From assembly GCA_029973955.1 (NCBI GenBank), contig JARKQJ010000091.1, positions 248,001 through 312,000 of the forward strand: a DNA stretch of 64,000 nt, read 5' to 3'. The position numbers were made by a program, and so were the translations under genes. Shown here one piece after another: positions 33,132 to 40,362 of this stretch. Numbering within the stretch: the first letter of the stretch is position 1; the number at the start of each line of letters is the position of its first letter. The notes beneath the pieces were generated by a model that saw only the letters and a program-made list of their open reading frames with translations, ran no database searches and was not told the origin of the DNA. The DNA comes from Paludibaculum sp. (GTDB lineage Bacteria > Acidobacteriota > Terriglobia > Bryobacterales > Bryobacteraceae).

Positions 33132-34931
33132 ATGAACCCGGAAACGACCCCTCCAATCGACGCCAGGCCGCTCGACGCCGACATCGTCTGTGCCGGCTTC
33201 GGGCCCGCCATGGGCGGATTCCTCACCACGCTCACGAGCGGGCTGCAGCAGATCAGTGAAACGCCCATCGAGAGCCGCGCCATACCCGGCCTGCCCCCGC
33301 AGGTGATCTGCTACGAACGCGCCGACGACATCGCCTTCGGCGTCTCCGGCGTAGTCACCCGGGCGCGCGCCATCAAAGCCTCTTTCCCGGAGCTGAATCC
33401 GGAAGAGATCCCCATGTCGACGCGGGTGACGGAGGAGAAGCTCGTCTATCTGCTCGATCCGCACGGGGCGTCGCGCCGGCCGGCGCTGATGAAACTGGGC
33501 GACCAGGTGTTCCGCGCCGTCAGCGGCCTGCTGCGGCTGGAACACGACGGTTTCGAGCTGCCCTATTGCCCCGATTTTCTGCATAAGAAAGACGGGTTCA
33601 TCTTCTCGCTGGGCCAGTTCAATCAATGGGTGGGCCAGCAGGTGATGATGTCGGGCATGGCCCAGATCTGGCCCTCGACGCCCGTTTCCGCGCCGCTGAT
33701 GGAAGACGGCAAGGTGGCGGGCGTGGTGCTGGCCGCCGACGGCACCGAGGTGCGCGCCTCGCTCACCGTGGTGGGCGATGGCCCGGTGGGCCAGGTGAGC
33801 CGGAAGCTGGATGAGCAGCTCGGAATGCCGGAGGGCCACCGCCGCGACGAGTGGGCCGTGGGCATGAAGATGGTGGTGGAACTGCCCGAGCAGTGCGAGC
33901 TGCCCGAAGGGCTGGTGTTCCACACCATCGGCTACCCCGAGCCAGAGATCTTCGGCTTCTTCTACGTGCATCCGGGGCGCGTGGCCAGCGTCGGCATCTT
34001 CGTGCCGTCGTGGCTGGAGAGCCCGGTGCGCACGGCCTACCGTTACCTGCAGCATTTCGTCCAGCACCCGTACCTATGGCGCTATCTGAAGGGCGGGCGG
34101 ATGCGGAGCTGGGGTGCGAAATCTCTGCTCGAATCCGGCCGCCGCGGCGAGCCGCACCTGGTGGGCGACGGCTTTGCGCGGATCGGTGAGAACTCGGGTT
34201 CCACCAACGTGCTCACCGGCTCCGGCGTTGACGAGGCGTGGCTCACGGGCACGCAGCTGGCCGAGGCGGTGCTCGAGATCTACCGCGAAGGGCTGCCGTT
34301 CACGAAGGAGAATCTGGAAGCGAAGTACGTGGCGCGGCGGCGGGCGTCCTGGCTGGAGCAGGAGTCGAAGGTGGCCGAGAATGCGCGCAACGGCTTCCAG
34401 CGCGGCGTGCTGCAGGGGTTCCTGGGCATGGGGTTGGCCGGGCTCACCGGCGGATCGTTCTTCATGCCGCGGCCGAAGCACGATAAAGAGCCGCGCAAGC
34501 CTGAAGAGTTTTATGTCGGCCGGCTGTCGCGCTCAGAGATTGAACGCGCCAAGGCCCGCGCCGAGCGCGAAGGAGAGCCGCTGCACGACCAGTTGATGGA
34601 CCTGTGCGGCTGGCCGGCGATCGAGTTTGACGGCCAACTGCTGGTTTCGCACCAGGATGCCCTGCTGATGGGCGGCAAGGTGCAGGCCAGTGGAGATTTC
34701 CCCAACCACGTCGTATTCAGGCAGGGGCAGGTGTGCCGCACCTGCGAAACCCATCTGTGCGTGGAGATCTGTTCGGGCGAAGCGATTCACGTCGCGGCCG
34801 AAGATCCCGCCGGCGTGCCCGGCTTCGACCGGGAGAAGTGCGTCCACTGCGGGGCGTGCCTCTGGAACTGTCCCGCAGCCAACATTGAATTTGCCGCCGC
34901 ACCGGGCGGCCTCCACTCCGCGGAGAATTAG
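33132..34931 (+). CDS. ETF-quinone oxidoreductase (FixC/FixX-like fusion)
   Basis: A 599-residue flavo-iron-sulfur protein that should move electrons from ETF to membrane quinone. FAD-binding CAGFGPAMGG near residue 20 and GDGPVGQVSRKL at about 215 (a second FAD contact). YPEPEIFGFFYVHPGRVASVG and GENSGSTNVLTGSGVDEAW follow the family order. A hydrophobic segment GVLQGFLGMGLAGLTGG may dip into the membrane. The C-terminus has a ferredoxin-like part with Cys570/573/576/580 (CVHCGACLWNC) and a second cysteine set, Cys535/538/543/547. Classical ETF-QO holds one [4Fe-4S] cluster, so two are possible here. It is nine bases after the dehydrogenase gene. Confidence 0.88.
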   Translation: MNPETTPPIDARPLDADIVCAGFGPAMGGFLTTLTSGLQQISETPIESRAIPGLPPQVICYERADDIAFGVSGVVTRARAIKASFPELNPEEIPMSTRVTEEKLVYLLDPHGASRRPALMKLGDQVFRAVSGLLRLEHDGFELPYCPDFLHKKDGFIFSLGQFNQWVGQQVMMSGMAQIWPSTPVSAPLMEDGKVAGVVLAADGTEVRASLTVVGDGPVGQVSRKLDEQLGMPEGHRRDEWAVGMKMVVELPEQCELPEGLVFHTIGYPEPEIFGFFYVHPGRVASVGIFVPSWLESPVRTAYRYLQHFVQHPYLWRYLKGGRMRSWGAKSLLESGRRGEPHLVGDGFARIGENSGSTNVLTGSGVDEAWLTGTQLAEAVLEIYREGLPFTKENLEAKYVARRRASWLEQESKVAENARNGFQRGVLQGFLGMGLAGLTGGSFFMPRPKHDKEPRKPEEFYVGRLSRSEIERAKARAEREGEPLHDQLMDLCGWPAIEFDGQLLVSHQDALLMGGKVQASGDFPNHVVFRQGQVCRTCETHLCVEICSGEAIHVAAEDPAGVPGFDREKCVHCGACLWNCPAANIEFAAAPGGLHSAEN

Positions 34932-34943
34932 AAAGAGCTTCCT

Positions 34944-35741
34944 ATGCCGTACCAGATTGTCGTCTGCGGCGGGCTGGCGCCCGATCCGCTGCAAACCCTC
35001 GAGCCGGTCACCACACCCACTGGGCCGGCGCTGAAGAATGAGATGATGCTTCCGGCTGTCTTCGACCCCTGGGCCGCGCATGCGCTCTATGAAGCTGCGA
35101 ACCTGGCCAAACAGCACGCCGGCTCGACCATCAAAGTGGTGAGCCTGGCGCCCAAGGCCAAGCTGCAGCAGGTGATGATGACCGTGGCGCAGAAGGTGCC
35201 GTTTGAGCTGGTTCCCCTGGACGGACCCATCGGCGGCTTCACGGATTCAGCCAGCGTGGCCTCCACCCTGGCGGAGGCGATCGCCGCCATTCCGGGTCTC
35301 GACCAATCCCAGTTGCTGGTGTTCGGCGGGTGGGAATCCGCCACGCGCGGCGCCGGCGCGGTGATGCAGATGGTGGGCGAGAAGCTGGGCATCACGGAAC
35401 AATTCCTGGCCGTGGACGAGCTGCAGATCGACGGTGGCGCGCTGGTGATCAAGGAGCGCATCGAAGGCGGCCGGCATCAGGTGTCGCGCTGCTCGGCTCC
35501 GCCAGCCGTGCTGGCCTGGGCCACCGGCAGTCTGCCCGAGCCGGCCAATCATCCCCAGACCGGCATGGCCAACATGCGCGCCATGATGCCGGCGCTGCAG
35601 AAGGCCAAACCCGCCGCTTTGACCACCGCGATTTCGTATGCGGAAGTGGCGCTGCCGGCCGTGACGCGCGAAACGCGCATCGTGAAGGACGTTCCCGCGG
35701 CGGAGATCGCGCGCGAGATCGCCGAATGGATCAAGCAGTAG
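34944..35741 (+). CDS. etfB: Electron transfer flavoprotein beta subunit
   Basis: A 265-residue ETF beta (FixA-type) subunit, AMP-binding partner of ETF alpha, accepting electrons from the dehydrogenase in this operon. Visible: YQIVVCGGLAPDP, the helix DPWAAHALYEAANLAKQH, VVSLAPKAKLQQVMMTVAQK, FGGWESATRGAGAVMQMVGEKLGI and MRAMMPALQKAKP, which corresponds to the ETF-beta signature region. It is twelve bases after the ETF-QO gene and eleven before etfA. Compared with common EtfB, the GxQ/DxD nucleotide region is diverged (GGWESATRGAGAVM replaces GKQAIDGD-type sequence). Confidence 0.88.
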   Translation: MPYQIVVCGGLAPDPLQTLEPVTTPTGPALKNEMMLPAVFDPWAAHALYEAANLAKQHAGSTIKVVSLAPKAKLQQVMMTVAQKVPFELVPLDGPIGGFTDSASVASTLAEAIAAIPGLDQSQLLVFGGWESATRGAGAVMQMVGEKLGITEQFLAVDELQIDGGALVIKERIEGGRHQVSRCSAPPAVLAWATGSLPEPANHPQTGMANMRAMMPALQKAKPAALTTAISYAEVALPAVTRETRIVKDVPAAEIAREIAEWIKQ

Positions 35742-35752
35742 GGAGTCGCGAT

Positions 35753-36736
35753 ATGGAAAAAGTTCTTGTCTTGCTGCACACGATGGAAGGCGCGCTGCCG
35801 GCCGCGGCTCTGGAGACGCTGGGGTTGGCGCAGTCGCTCGGCGCCGCGTATGACGTAGCGGTAGTGGGCGCGGGCGCCGCGGCCGCGGCGCAGTCGGTGT
35901 CCGGCGGAGCGGCGCAGGTGTTCGCGGTAGAGGGCGATGCGTTTGCGCAGTCCCGTTATGCCACCGACGCCGCGGCGGCTCAGGCTCTGATTCAGGCTTC
36001 CGGCGTGGAGGTGGTTCTCGCCCCCGGCACCATGCGCTTCGCGCGGGCGCTGCCCGGCGTGGCCGCGCGGCTGAACGGCGCGGTGGAGGCGCATGTGGTG
36101 GGGTTGGACAGTTCCCTGAACGTGCGCCGCTGGTACTACCGCCAGCGCATGGAAGCAACGCTGACCCGCACGACGCGGCCGTGGATCATCTTGGTGGAAC
36201 CGGGCTCGAACGCCGTCGCCGCTCCGCAGGCCGGCGCCGCCGCGCAGGCGGTGGATGTCAAGGTGGAGACGCGGACTGAGGTCACCGGCGTGGTTTCGCC
36301 GCCCGCAGATCAGCAGACCATTCGTCCCGATGCCGCGCTGCTGCTGGTGGCTGGCGCCGGTTGGACGAAGAAGCAGAAGGACGGCGCCACTCATACCGAC
36401 GAGGCCGGCAGCCTGATTCTGAACTTCGTGCAGCGGACGCAGTCTTCGCTGGGCTCGTCGAAGTCCCTGGTGGATCTTTCCGGGGAAGGCCAGGCCGTGC
36501 TGCCGTTCCTGACGCACCTGCATCAGGTGGGGCAGACCGGTTCCACGCCGCGGCACAAGAGAGGACTGGCCACCTGCTGCCACGGCGAAGAGCCGCACGT
36601 GGTGGGCTGGCGGTTCATCAATGAGCGCCGGGCGGTGAATCTGGATGCCGCCTGCGGCTGGGCGCGCGGCAAGGCAGACGTGCTGTATGTTGCCGACGCC
36701 TTCGAGGTGATGCGCGAACTCGAAAAGCTGATCTAG
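35753..36736 (+). CDS. etfA: Electron transfer flavoprotein alpha subunit, atypical FAD site
   Basis: A 327-residue ETF alpha (FixB-type) subunit. The N-terminal domain (EKVLVLLHTMEGALPAAALE, AYDVAVVGAG) fits ETF alpha. The C-terminal FAD domain has LLLVAGAGWTKKQ and VGQTGSTPRHKRGL. At the place of the family signature (usually ISGAIQHLAGM) it reads ATCCHGEEPHVVGW, keeping only the final His. It ends VADAFEVMRELEKLI, as EtfA does. The start at this ATG gives MEKVLVLL; the frame is open far upstream inside etfB without protein character. Together with etfB it should carry electrons to the ETF-QO encoded upstream, but the altered loop may change FAD handling or partner choice. Confidence 0.87.
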   Translation: MEKVLVLLHTMEGALPAAALETLGLAQSLGAAYDVAVVGAGAAAAAQSVSGGAAQVFAVEGDAFAQSRYATDAAAAQALIQASGVEVVLAPGTMRFARALPGVAARLNGAVEAHVVGLDSSLNVRRWYYRQRMEATLTRTTRPWIILVEPGSNAVAAPQAGAAAQAVDVKVETRTEVTGVVSPPADQQTIRPDAALLLVAGAGWTKKQKDGATHTDEAGSLILNFVQRTQSSLGSSKSLVDLSGEGQAVLPFLTHLHQVGQTGSTPRHKRGLATCCHGEEPHVVGWRFINERRAVNLDAACGWARGKADVLYVADAFEVMRELEKLI

Positions 36737-36743
36737 GCCGCGG

Positions 36744-37637
36744 CTAGCTCCACGCCTGCAGCTTTCGCTCGATCTCCGCGCGCAGGGCTTCGGGGTCCGG
36801 GTTGAGCCGGGCGCCGAAGCTCGCGGGCAACTCCTGCCGCCAGGCTTCCAGGCTGGATTGGGCTTTGCTGGGCGCCCCGTTGACGGGTAGGGCGGCGGGC
36901 AGCACGGCGTAGCCCAGAAGGTCAGCGAGGCGATCCGCGGCGCGCACCAGGTGCACGAGGCGGAAAGGCTCTTCCAGTTTCTCGTCGTGATGGTGGGCGA
37001 CGGCCTCTTCGACGCCCGCCGGCATGCCCATGCCTCCCACAATCCAGCGTCCCGCCTGGCAGTGGTCGATGTCGAAGAGTGTGCGTTCGGTGGTCATCAG
37101 GTCGCGGCTGTGTCCGCCGGAGAGCGTGATGACGTTGGTGTAAGCTTCCGGGTACTTCACCAGCAGGGCCAGACGGCCGATGTCGCGCAGGAGCCCCGCG
37201 GTGTACGCTTCCCCGGGGTCCAGGCCGCAGGCAGCGGCCAGCGTTTCGGCCAGCAGCGCTCCGGCCAGGGTGTTACGCCAGCACACCAGCAGCGCCTTGC
37301 GGCGCAGCACGGGCGCGATGTAGTCGCCCATGGCGCGCGTCAGTGCGATGGCTTTCACCTTCTCCAGGCCCACCACGATGACGGCGTGCGGGATGGAGGT
37401 GACCTGCCGCTGGAGGGCGAACAGGGGCGAGTTGGCGATCTGCAGCACGCGCGCCGAGAAGACCGGCTCGGCGGCGATGAAGCGGCTCACCTGGTCCACG
37501 TGGATCCGCTCGTCGCTCAACATGTTGAGCAGCTTGATGGCGACGGGGGAAAACGGCGGCAGATTCTCCAGCGCCCACGGCGGTGTGTCGGGATGGTCCG
37601 GCGGCGTGGCCGGTTTCGGCTCCAGAACCTGTGGCAT
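36744..37637 (-). CDS. HDOD-domain protein
   Basis: A 297-residue HDOD protein (an HD-related, usually non-catalytic signalling domain). Residues about 25-215 show the HDOD pattern: NLPPFSPVAIKLLNMLSDE, VDQVSRFIAAEPVFSARVLQIANSPLF, IPHAVIVVGLEKVKAIALT, EAYTAGLLRDIGRLALLVKYP and AVAHHHDEKLEEPF. The usual metal pair is only partly kept. HDOD proteins act in signalling, motility and competence regulation. The ATG chosen has AGGAG 10 bases ahead; a longer form would overlap the divergent gene. It ends 7 bases after the convergent etfA stop. No signalling partner is adjacent. Confidence 0.87.
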   Translation of the reverse strand: MPQVLEPKPATPPDHPDTPPWALENLPPFSPVAIKLLNMLSDERIHVDQVSRFIAAEPVFSARVLQIANSPLFALQRQVTSIPHAVIVVGLEKVKAIALTRAMGDYIAPVLRRKALLVCWRNTLAGALLAETLAAACGLDPGEAYTAGLLRDIGRLALLVKYPEAYTNVITLSGGHSRDLMTTERTLFDIDHCQAGRWIVGGMGMPAGVEEAVAHHHDEKLEEPFRLVHLVRAADRLADLLGYAVLPAALPVNGAPSKAQSSLEAWRQELPASFGARLNPDPEALRAEIERKLQAWS

Positions 37638-37725
37638 GGCGGCTTGACTCCTCGATTGGCTCACGCGGCGCTTCCGGCGCCGGGGCGCCGCGCTGCCACC
37701 CTCATCGGCCGCCGCGCCGCGCCGT

Positions 37726-38739
37726 GTGAGTGAATCTTCAATCCGGTACATTGAAAGAAGCTTGCTCGCCGTCTTCACCCTGCTGTGGCTGCTCGCTCCG
37801 GACGCGCCGCCGGCCGACGCCGACCGGGACCGCTTGCCGGACGAGTTCGAAGACCGCATCCTGCAGGTGTTCCGTCCCAAATTTCACGTCAGCCGGACGG
37901 ACTGCGACGTGCTCCCCTCCGAATTCGAGCCCGGGACCAGGGCCCCCAAGTCAGTCGCCCGCAACGGAGCCATCTATGGGCAGGTGTTCCCTGTGACATT
38001 CAGCGGCCGCCCGGGGGCGTTTCTCGAGGTCCATTTCCTCCATCTCTGGAAGCAGGACTGCGGCCGCGCCGGCCACGCGCTGGACGCCGAGCATGTCTCG
38101 GCGCTGCTCACCGCTCCCGCGCTCGATGCGCCGGTGCACGACTGGAAGGCCGTCTACTGGTACGCCGCCGCGCACGAGGGTACGTTGTGCGACGCCGGCA
38201 ACGGCGCGCGCGCCGAAGCTCTGGACGCCGAGCGGAAAGGGCCGCACGTGTGGATCTCGCACGGCAAGCACGCCTCCTATCTGACGCTGGATCTCTGCAA
38301 GGTGCGCGGCTGCGGAGGCGATCTGTGCCGCGACATGGTGCTGGCGCCGGAGGGGCCGCTGATCAATCTCGGCGAGTGGGACCATCCGCGCAACGGCGCT
38401 ACCTGGGTGCGCGGCGGAGCCTGGAATATGAGGCCCAAGTTCCAGTCCGATTTCACGCCCGAATTGATGGCGATGTTCGACGTCCTCGGCCCGCAGGGCG
38501 CCGGCAGCGTGAATGCGTCTCTCAAACCCGTCAAGGCCGTGATGATGGCCGGAGGCGAGGCGGCGGGCGGCGTTCAGACGGCGGGGCAGCAGACGGACCA
38601 GGCGCTGCACAAGGCGGACCGGCACGCCACCAGCGCCGTGGACAAGGCGGCCAGCAGCACGGGCAGCGCGCTCTCGCGGGCGCTGCGCAGCACGGGGCGG
38701 TCGATTAAGAAGGCCGCCGAAGCCGCGGGCGTGAAGTAG
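37726..38739 (+). CDS. Secreted protein, possibly Vps62-like
   Basis: A 337-residue protein, not firmly assigned. A short N-terminal hydrophobic segment (RSLLAVFTLLWLLAPDAPPA) precedes a domain with FEDRILQVFRPKFHVSRTD, YGQVFPVTFSG and GPHVWISHGKHASYLTLD. The His-rich HGKHASY box and its setting recall Vps62-related and NPP1-like domains; this is a weak match. Six cysteines in the mid-section suggest disulfides. The last 90 residues are low-complexity Ala/Gly/Ser with amphipathic helices (KADRHATSAVDKAASSTGSAL). It begins at GTG and lies head-to-head with the HDOD gene. Confidence 0.6.
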   Translation: MSESSIRYIERSLLAVFTLLWLLAPDAPPADADRDRLPDEFEDRILQVFRPKFHVSRTDCDVLPSEFEPGTRAPKSVARNGAIYGQVFPVTFSGRPGAFLEVHFLHLWKQDCGRAGHALDAEHVSALLTAPALDAPVHDWKAVYWYAAAHEGTLCDAGNGARAEALDAERKGPHVWISHGKHASYLTLDLCKVRGCGGDLCRDMVLAPEGPLINLGEWDHPRNGATWVRGGAWNMRPKFQSDFTPELMAMFDVLGPQGAGSVNASLKPVKAVMMAGGEAAGGVQTAGQQTDQALHKADRHATSAVDKAASSTGSALSRALRSTGRSIKKAAEAAGVK

Positions 38740-38800
38740 GCTCGCCGCGGGCGTTGAAACTGCCGGAAACATTTTTCCGCGGTTGCCGTCTTACTGGGTG

Positions 38801-38901
38801 AAGAGAGTCGTTGAGCGAACGATACAGGCGGCGGCCTCGCCGCCACCTGATCTCTTTTGTTGGTGGGCGGGCACAATCTCCTCCGGTGCCCGCCCTTTTT
38901 T
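38801..38901 (+). ncRNA. Structured leader with three-way junction and terminator before tryptophanase
   Basis: By eye the transcript folds into a closing stem AAGAGAG (38801-38807) with CTCTTTT (38852-38858). Inside are a TCGTT-GAGCG-AACGA hairpin (38808-38822) and a longer hairpin, CAGG with CCTG continued by GGCGGC with GCCGCC (38825-38849). Seven bases after the closing stem comes a perfect 10-bp terminator hairpin and six Ts. This aptamer-plus-terminator layout is that of a riboswitch or attenuator. It matches no class I know. The region could instead be only a terminator for the gene upstream. Confidence 0.45.
38865..38901 (+). terminator. Intrinsic terminator 50 bases upstream of tryptophanase gene
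   Basis: GGGCGGGCAC and GTGCCCGCCC form a perfect 10-bp stem with an 11-base loop, followed directly by TTTTTT. It is 125 bases past the previous stop and 50 bases before the next start, so it may act as an attenuator for the following gene. Two TGG codons in one frame overlap its left arm. Confidence 0.85.
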
Positions 38902-38951
38902 GTGTCCAGCCGGACTGCCGCCGTCGGCGGTAAACTCAAAGCCGTCCAGCC

Positions 38952-40298
38952 ATGCGCACAATCATCGAGCCCTTCCGCATCAAATCCGTCGAACCGCTCC
39001 GCCGCACCACGCCCGCGCAGCGCGAGGAGGTGCTGGCCCGGGCCGGCTACAACCTGTTTCTGATCGAGGCCGTGGATATTCTGATCGACCTGCTCACCGA
39101 TTCCGGCACGTCCGCCATGTCGACAGAGCAATGGGCGGCGATGATGCGTGGCGACGAATCCTATGCCGGCAGCGAGTCCTACTTCCGGTTGAAGCGCGCC
39201 GTGGAGGATCTCACCGGATTCCGCCATGTGATCCCCACGCACCAGGGCCGGGCGGCGGAGCGCATCCTGTTCGCCTGCCTCTGCCGCGAGGGCGAGGTGG
39301 TGCCCAACAACACGCACTTCGATACGACGCGCGCCAACATCGAATTCACCCGGGCCACGGCGCTGGACCTGCCCATGCCGGAGGCCGCCGACACGCAGAG
39401 CCGGTTGCCGTTCAAGGGCGGCATGGACGTGGAGGCGCTGGAGCGGCTGGTGGCCGAGCGCGGAGCCGGCCGGATTCCGCTCATCATGCTCACCGTCACC
39501 AACAACTCCGGCGGCGGGCAGCCCGTCTCCATGGCCAACATCGAGGCCGTCAGCGGCGTGGCTCGGCGCCACGGGATTCCTTTCTATCTCGACGCATGCC
39601 GGTTCGCCGAGAACGCCTGGTTCATCAAGCAGCGCGAAGAGGGCTACCAGAACTGGTCGCCGAGGGAGATCGCGAGCAAGATGTTCTCGCTGGCCGACGG
39701 CTGCACGTTCTCCGCCAAGAAAGACGCCTTCGCCAACATCGGCGGACTGCTCTGCACCAACGACGACGTGCTGGCCCGCCAGGAGAAAGACCTGCTGATT
39801 CTCACCGAGGGCTTCCCCACTTACGGCGGACTGGCCGGACGGGACCTCGACGCCATCGCCGTGGGGCTGGAGGAGGTGCTGCAGCCGGACTATCTCGAGT
39901 ACCGCATCGCCAGCACCGGCTACCTCGGCCGCCACATTGCAGACCGCGGCGTGCCCATCGTGGAGCCCCCCGGCGGCCACGCGATTTACATTGACGCCGG
40001 GCGCATGCTCCCGCACATCCCCAAGCACCAGTTTCCGGCGCAGTCCCTGGCCGTGGAGCTTTACCGTCACGCCGGCATCCGCAGCGTGGAGATCGGATCG
40101 GTGATGTTCGGCGAACACGCGCGCAACGAACTGCTGCGCCTGGCCATCCCGAGACGCGTCTACACGCAGAGCCACATCGACTATGTGGTGGAGGCGATTC
40201 TCGAGGTGAACGAGCGCAAGAATGAGCTGAAAGGCTACGAAATCACGCGACAACCGGAGTTCCTGAGGCACTTCTCCTGCGAATTCCGGCCGCTGTAG
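38952..40298 (+). CDS. tnaA: Tryptophanase (tryptophan indole-lyase)
   Basis: A PLP enzyme splitting L-tryptophan into indole, pyruvate and ammonia. The 448 residues follow the tryptophanase/tyrosine phenol-lyase family throughout: IEPFRIKSVEPLRRTT, DLLTDSGTSAMS, IPTHQGRAAE, DACRFAENAWFIKQRE, the PLP lysine in FSAKKD (Lys256/257), LTEGFPTYGGLAGRDL and GGHAIYIDAGRMLPHIP. Two residues that separate the subfamilies are of tryptophanase type: Asp124 in HFDTT, where tyrosine phenol-lyase has Thr, and His440 in LRHFS, where it has Phe. No permease follows. A structured leader with terminator precedes it. Confidence 0.9.
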   Translation: MRTIIEPFRIKSVEPLRRTTPAQREEVLARAGYNLFLIEAVDILIDLLTDSGTSAMSTEQWAAMMRGDESYAGSESYFRLKRAVEDLTGFRHVIPTHQGRAAERILFACLCREGEVVPNNTHFDTTRANIEFTRATALDLPMPEAADTQSRLPFKGGMDVEALERLVAERGAGRIPLIMLTVTNNSGGGQPVSMANIEAVSGVARRHGIPFYLDACRFAENAWFIKQREEGYQNWSPREIASKMFSLADGCTFSAKKDAFANIGGLLCTNDDVLARQEKDLLILTEGFPTYGGLAGRDLDAIAVGLEEVLQPDYLEYRIASTGYLGRHIADRGVPIVEPPGGHAIYIDAGRMLPHIPKHQFPAQSLAVELYRHAGIRSVEIGSVMFGEHARNELLRLAIPRRVYTQSHIDYVVEAILEVNERKNELKGYEITRQPEFLRHFSCEFRPL

Positions 40299-40323
40299 AT
40301 TTCACGCGGCAGGCAGGGCAAAG

Positions 40324-40356
40324 TCCGTACGATTATTGTAGAGTTACTGGTACGGA
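40324..40356 (+). promoter_or_regulatory. Inverted repeat over the astacin ribosome-binding site
   Basis: TCCGTAC at 40324-40330 and GTACGGA at 40350-40356 form a 7-bp inverted repeat with a 19-base loop. The right arm includes the GGAG ribosome-binding site that lies 5 bases before the ATG. In RNA it could hide the site; in DNA it could be an operator. Confidence 0.45.
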
Positions 40357-40362
40357 GATCCG

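Noticed and set aside
31953-34067. Long minus-strand frame of about 700 codons under the ETF-QO region
   Set aside because: Antisense to two conserved genes; His/Arg/Ala-rich shadow.
38841-38855. ACCTGATCT, resembling part of the TPP riboswitch core, before tryptophanase
   Set aside because: The other conserved TPP elements (CTGAGA and the GGATAATGCC region) are missing, and the following gene is unrelated to thiamine.
38783-38901. TnaC-like leader peptide (frame from TTG with SYW and CWW)
   Set aside because: The frame has no good ribosome-binding site and runs on into tryptophanase out of frame without a leader-type stop, so it is not annotated as a gene.
38574-40271. Long minus-strand frame under the tryptophanase gene
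   Set aside because: Tryptophanase motifs on the plus strand are complete; the antisense frame is a composition artefact.
38952-40298. Tyrosine phenol-lyase instead of tryptophanase
   Set aside because: Residues 124 (Asp) and 440 (His) are of tryptophanase type.
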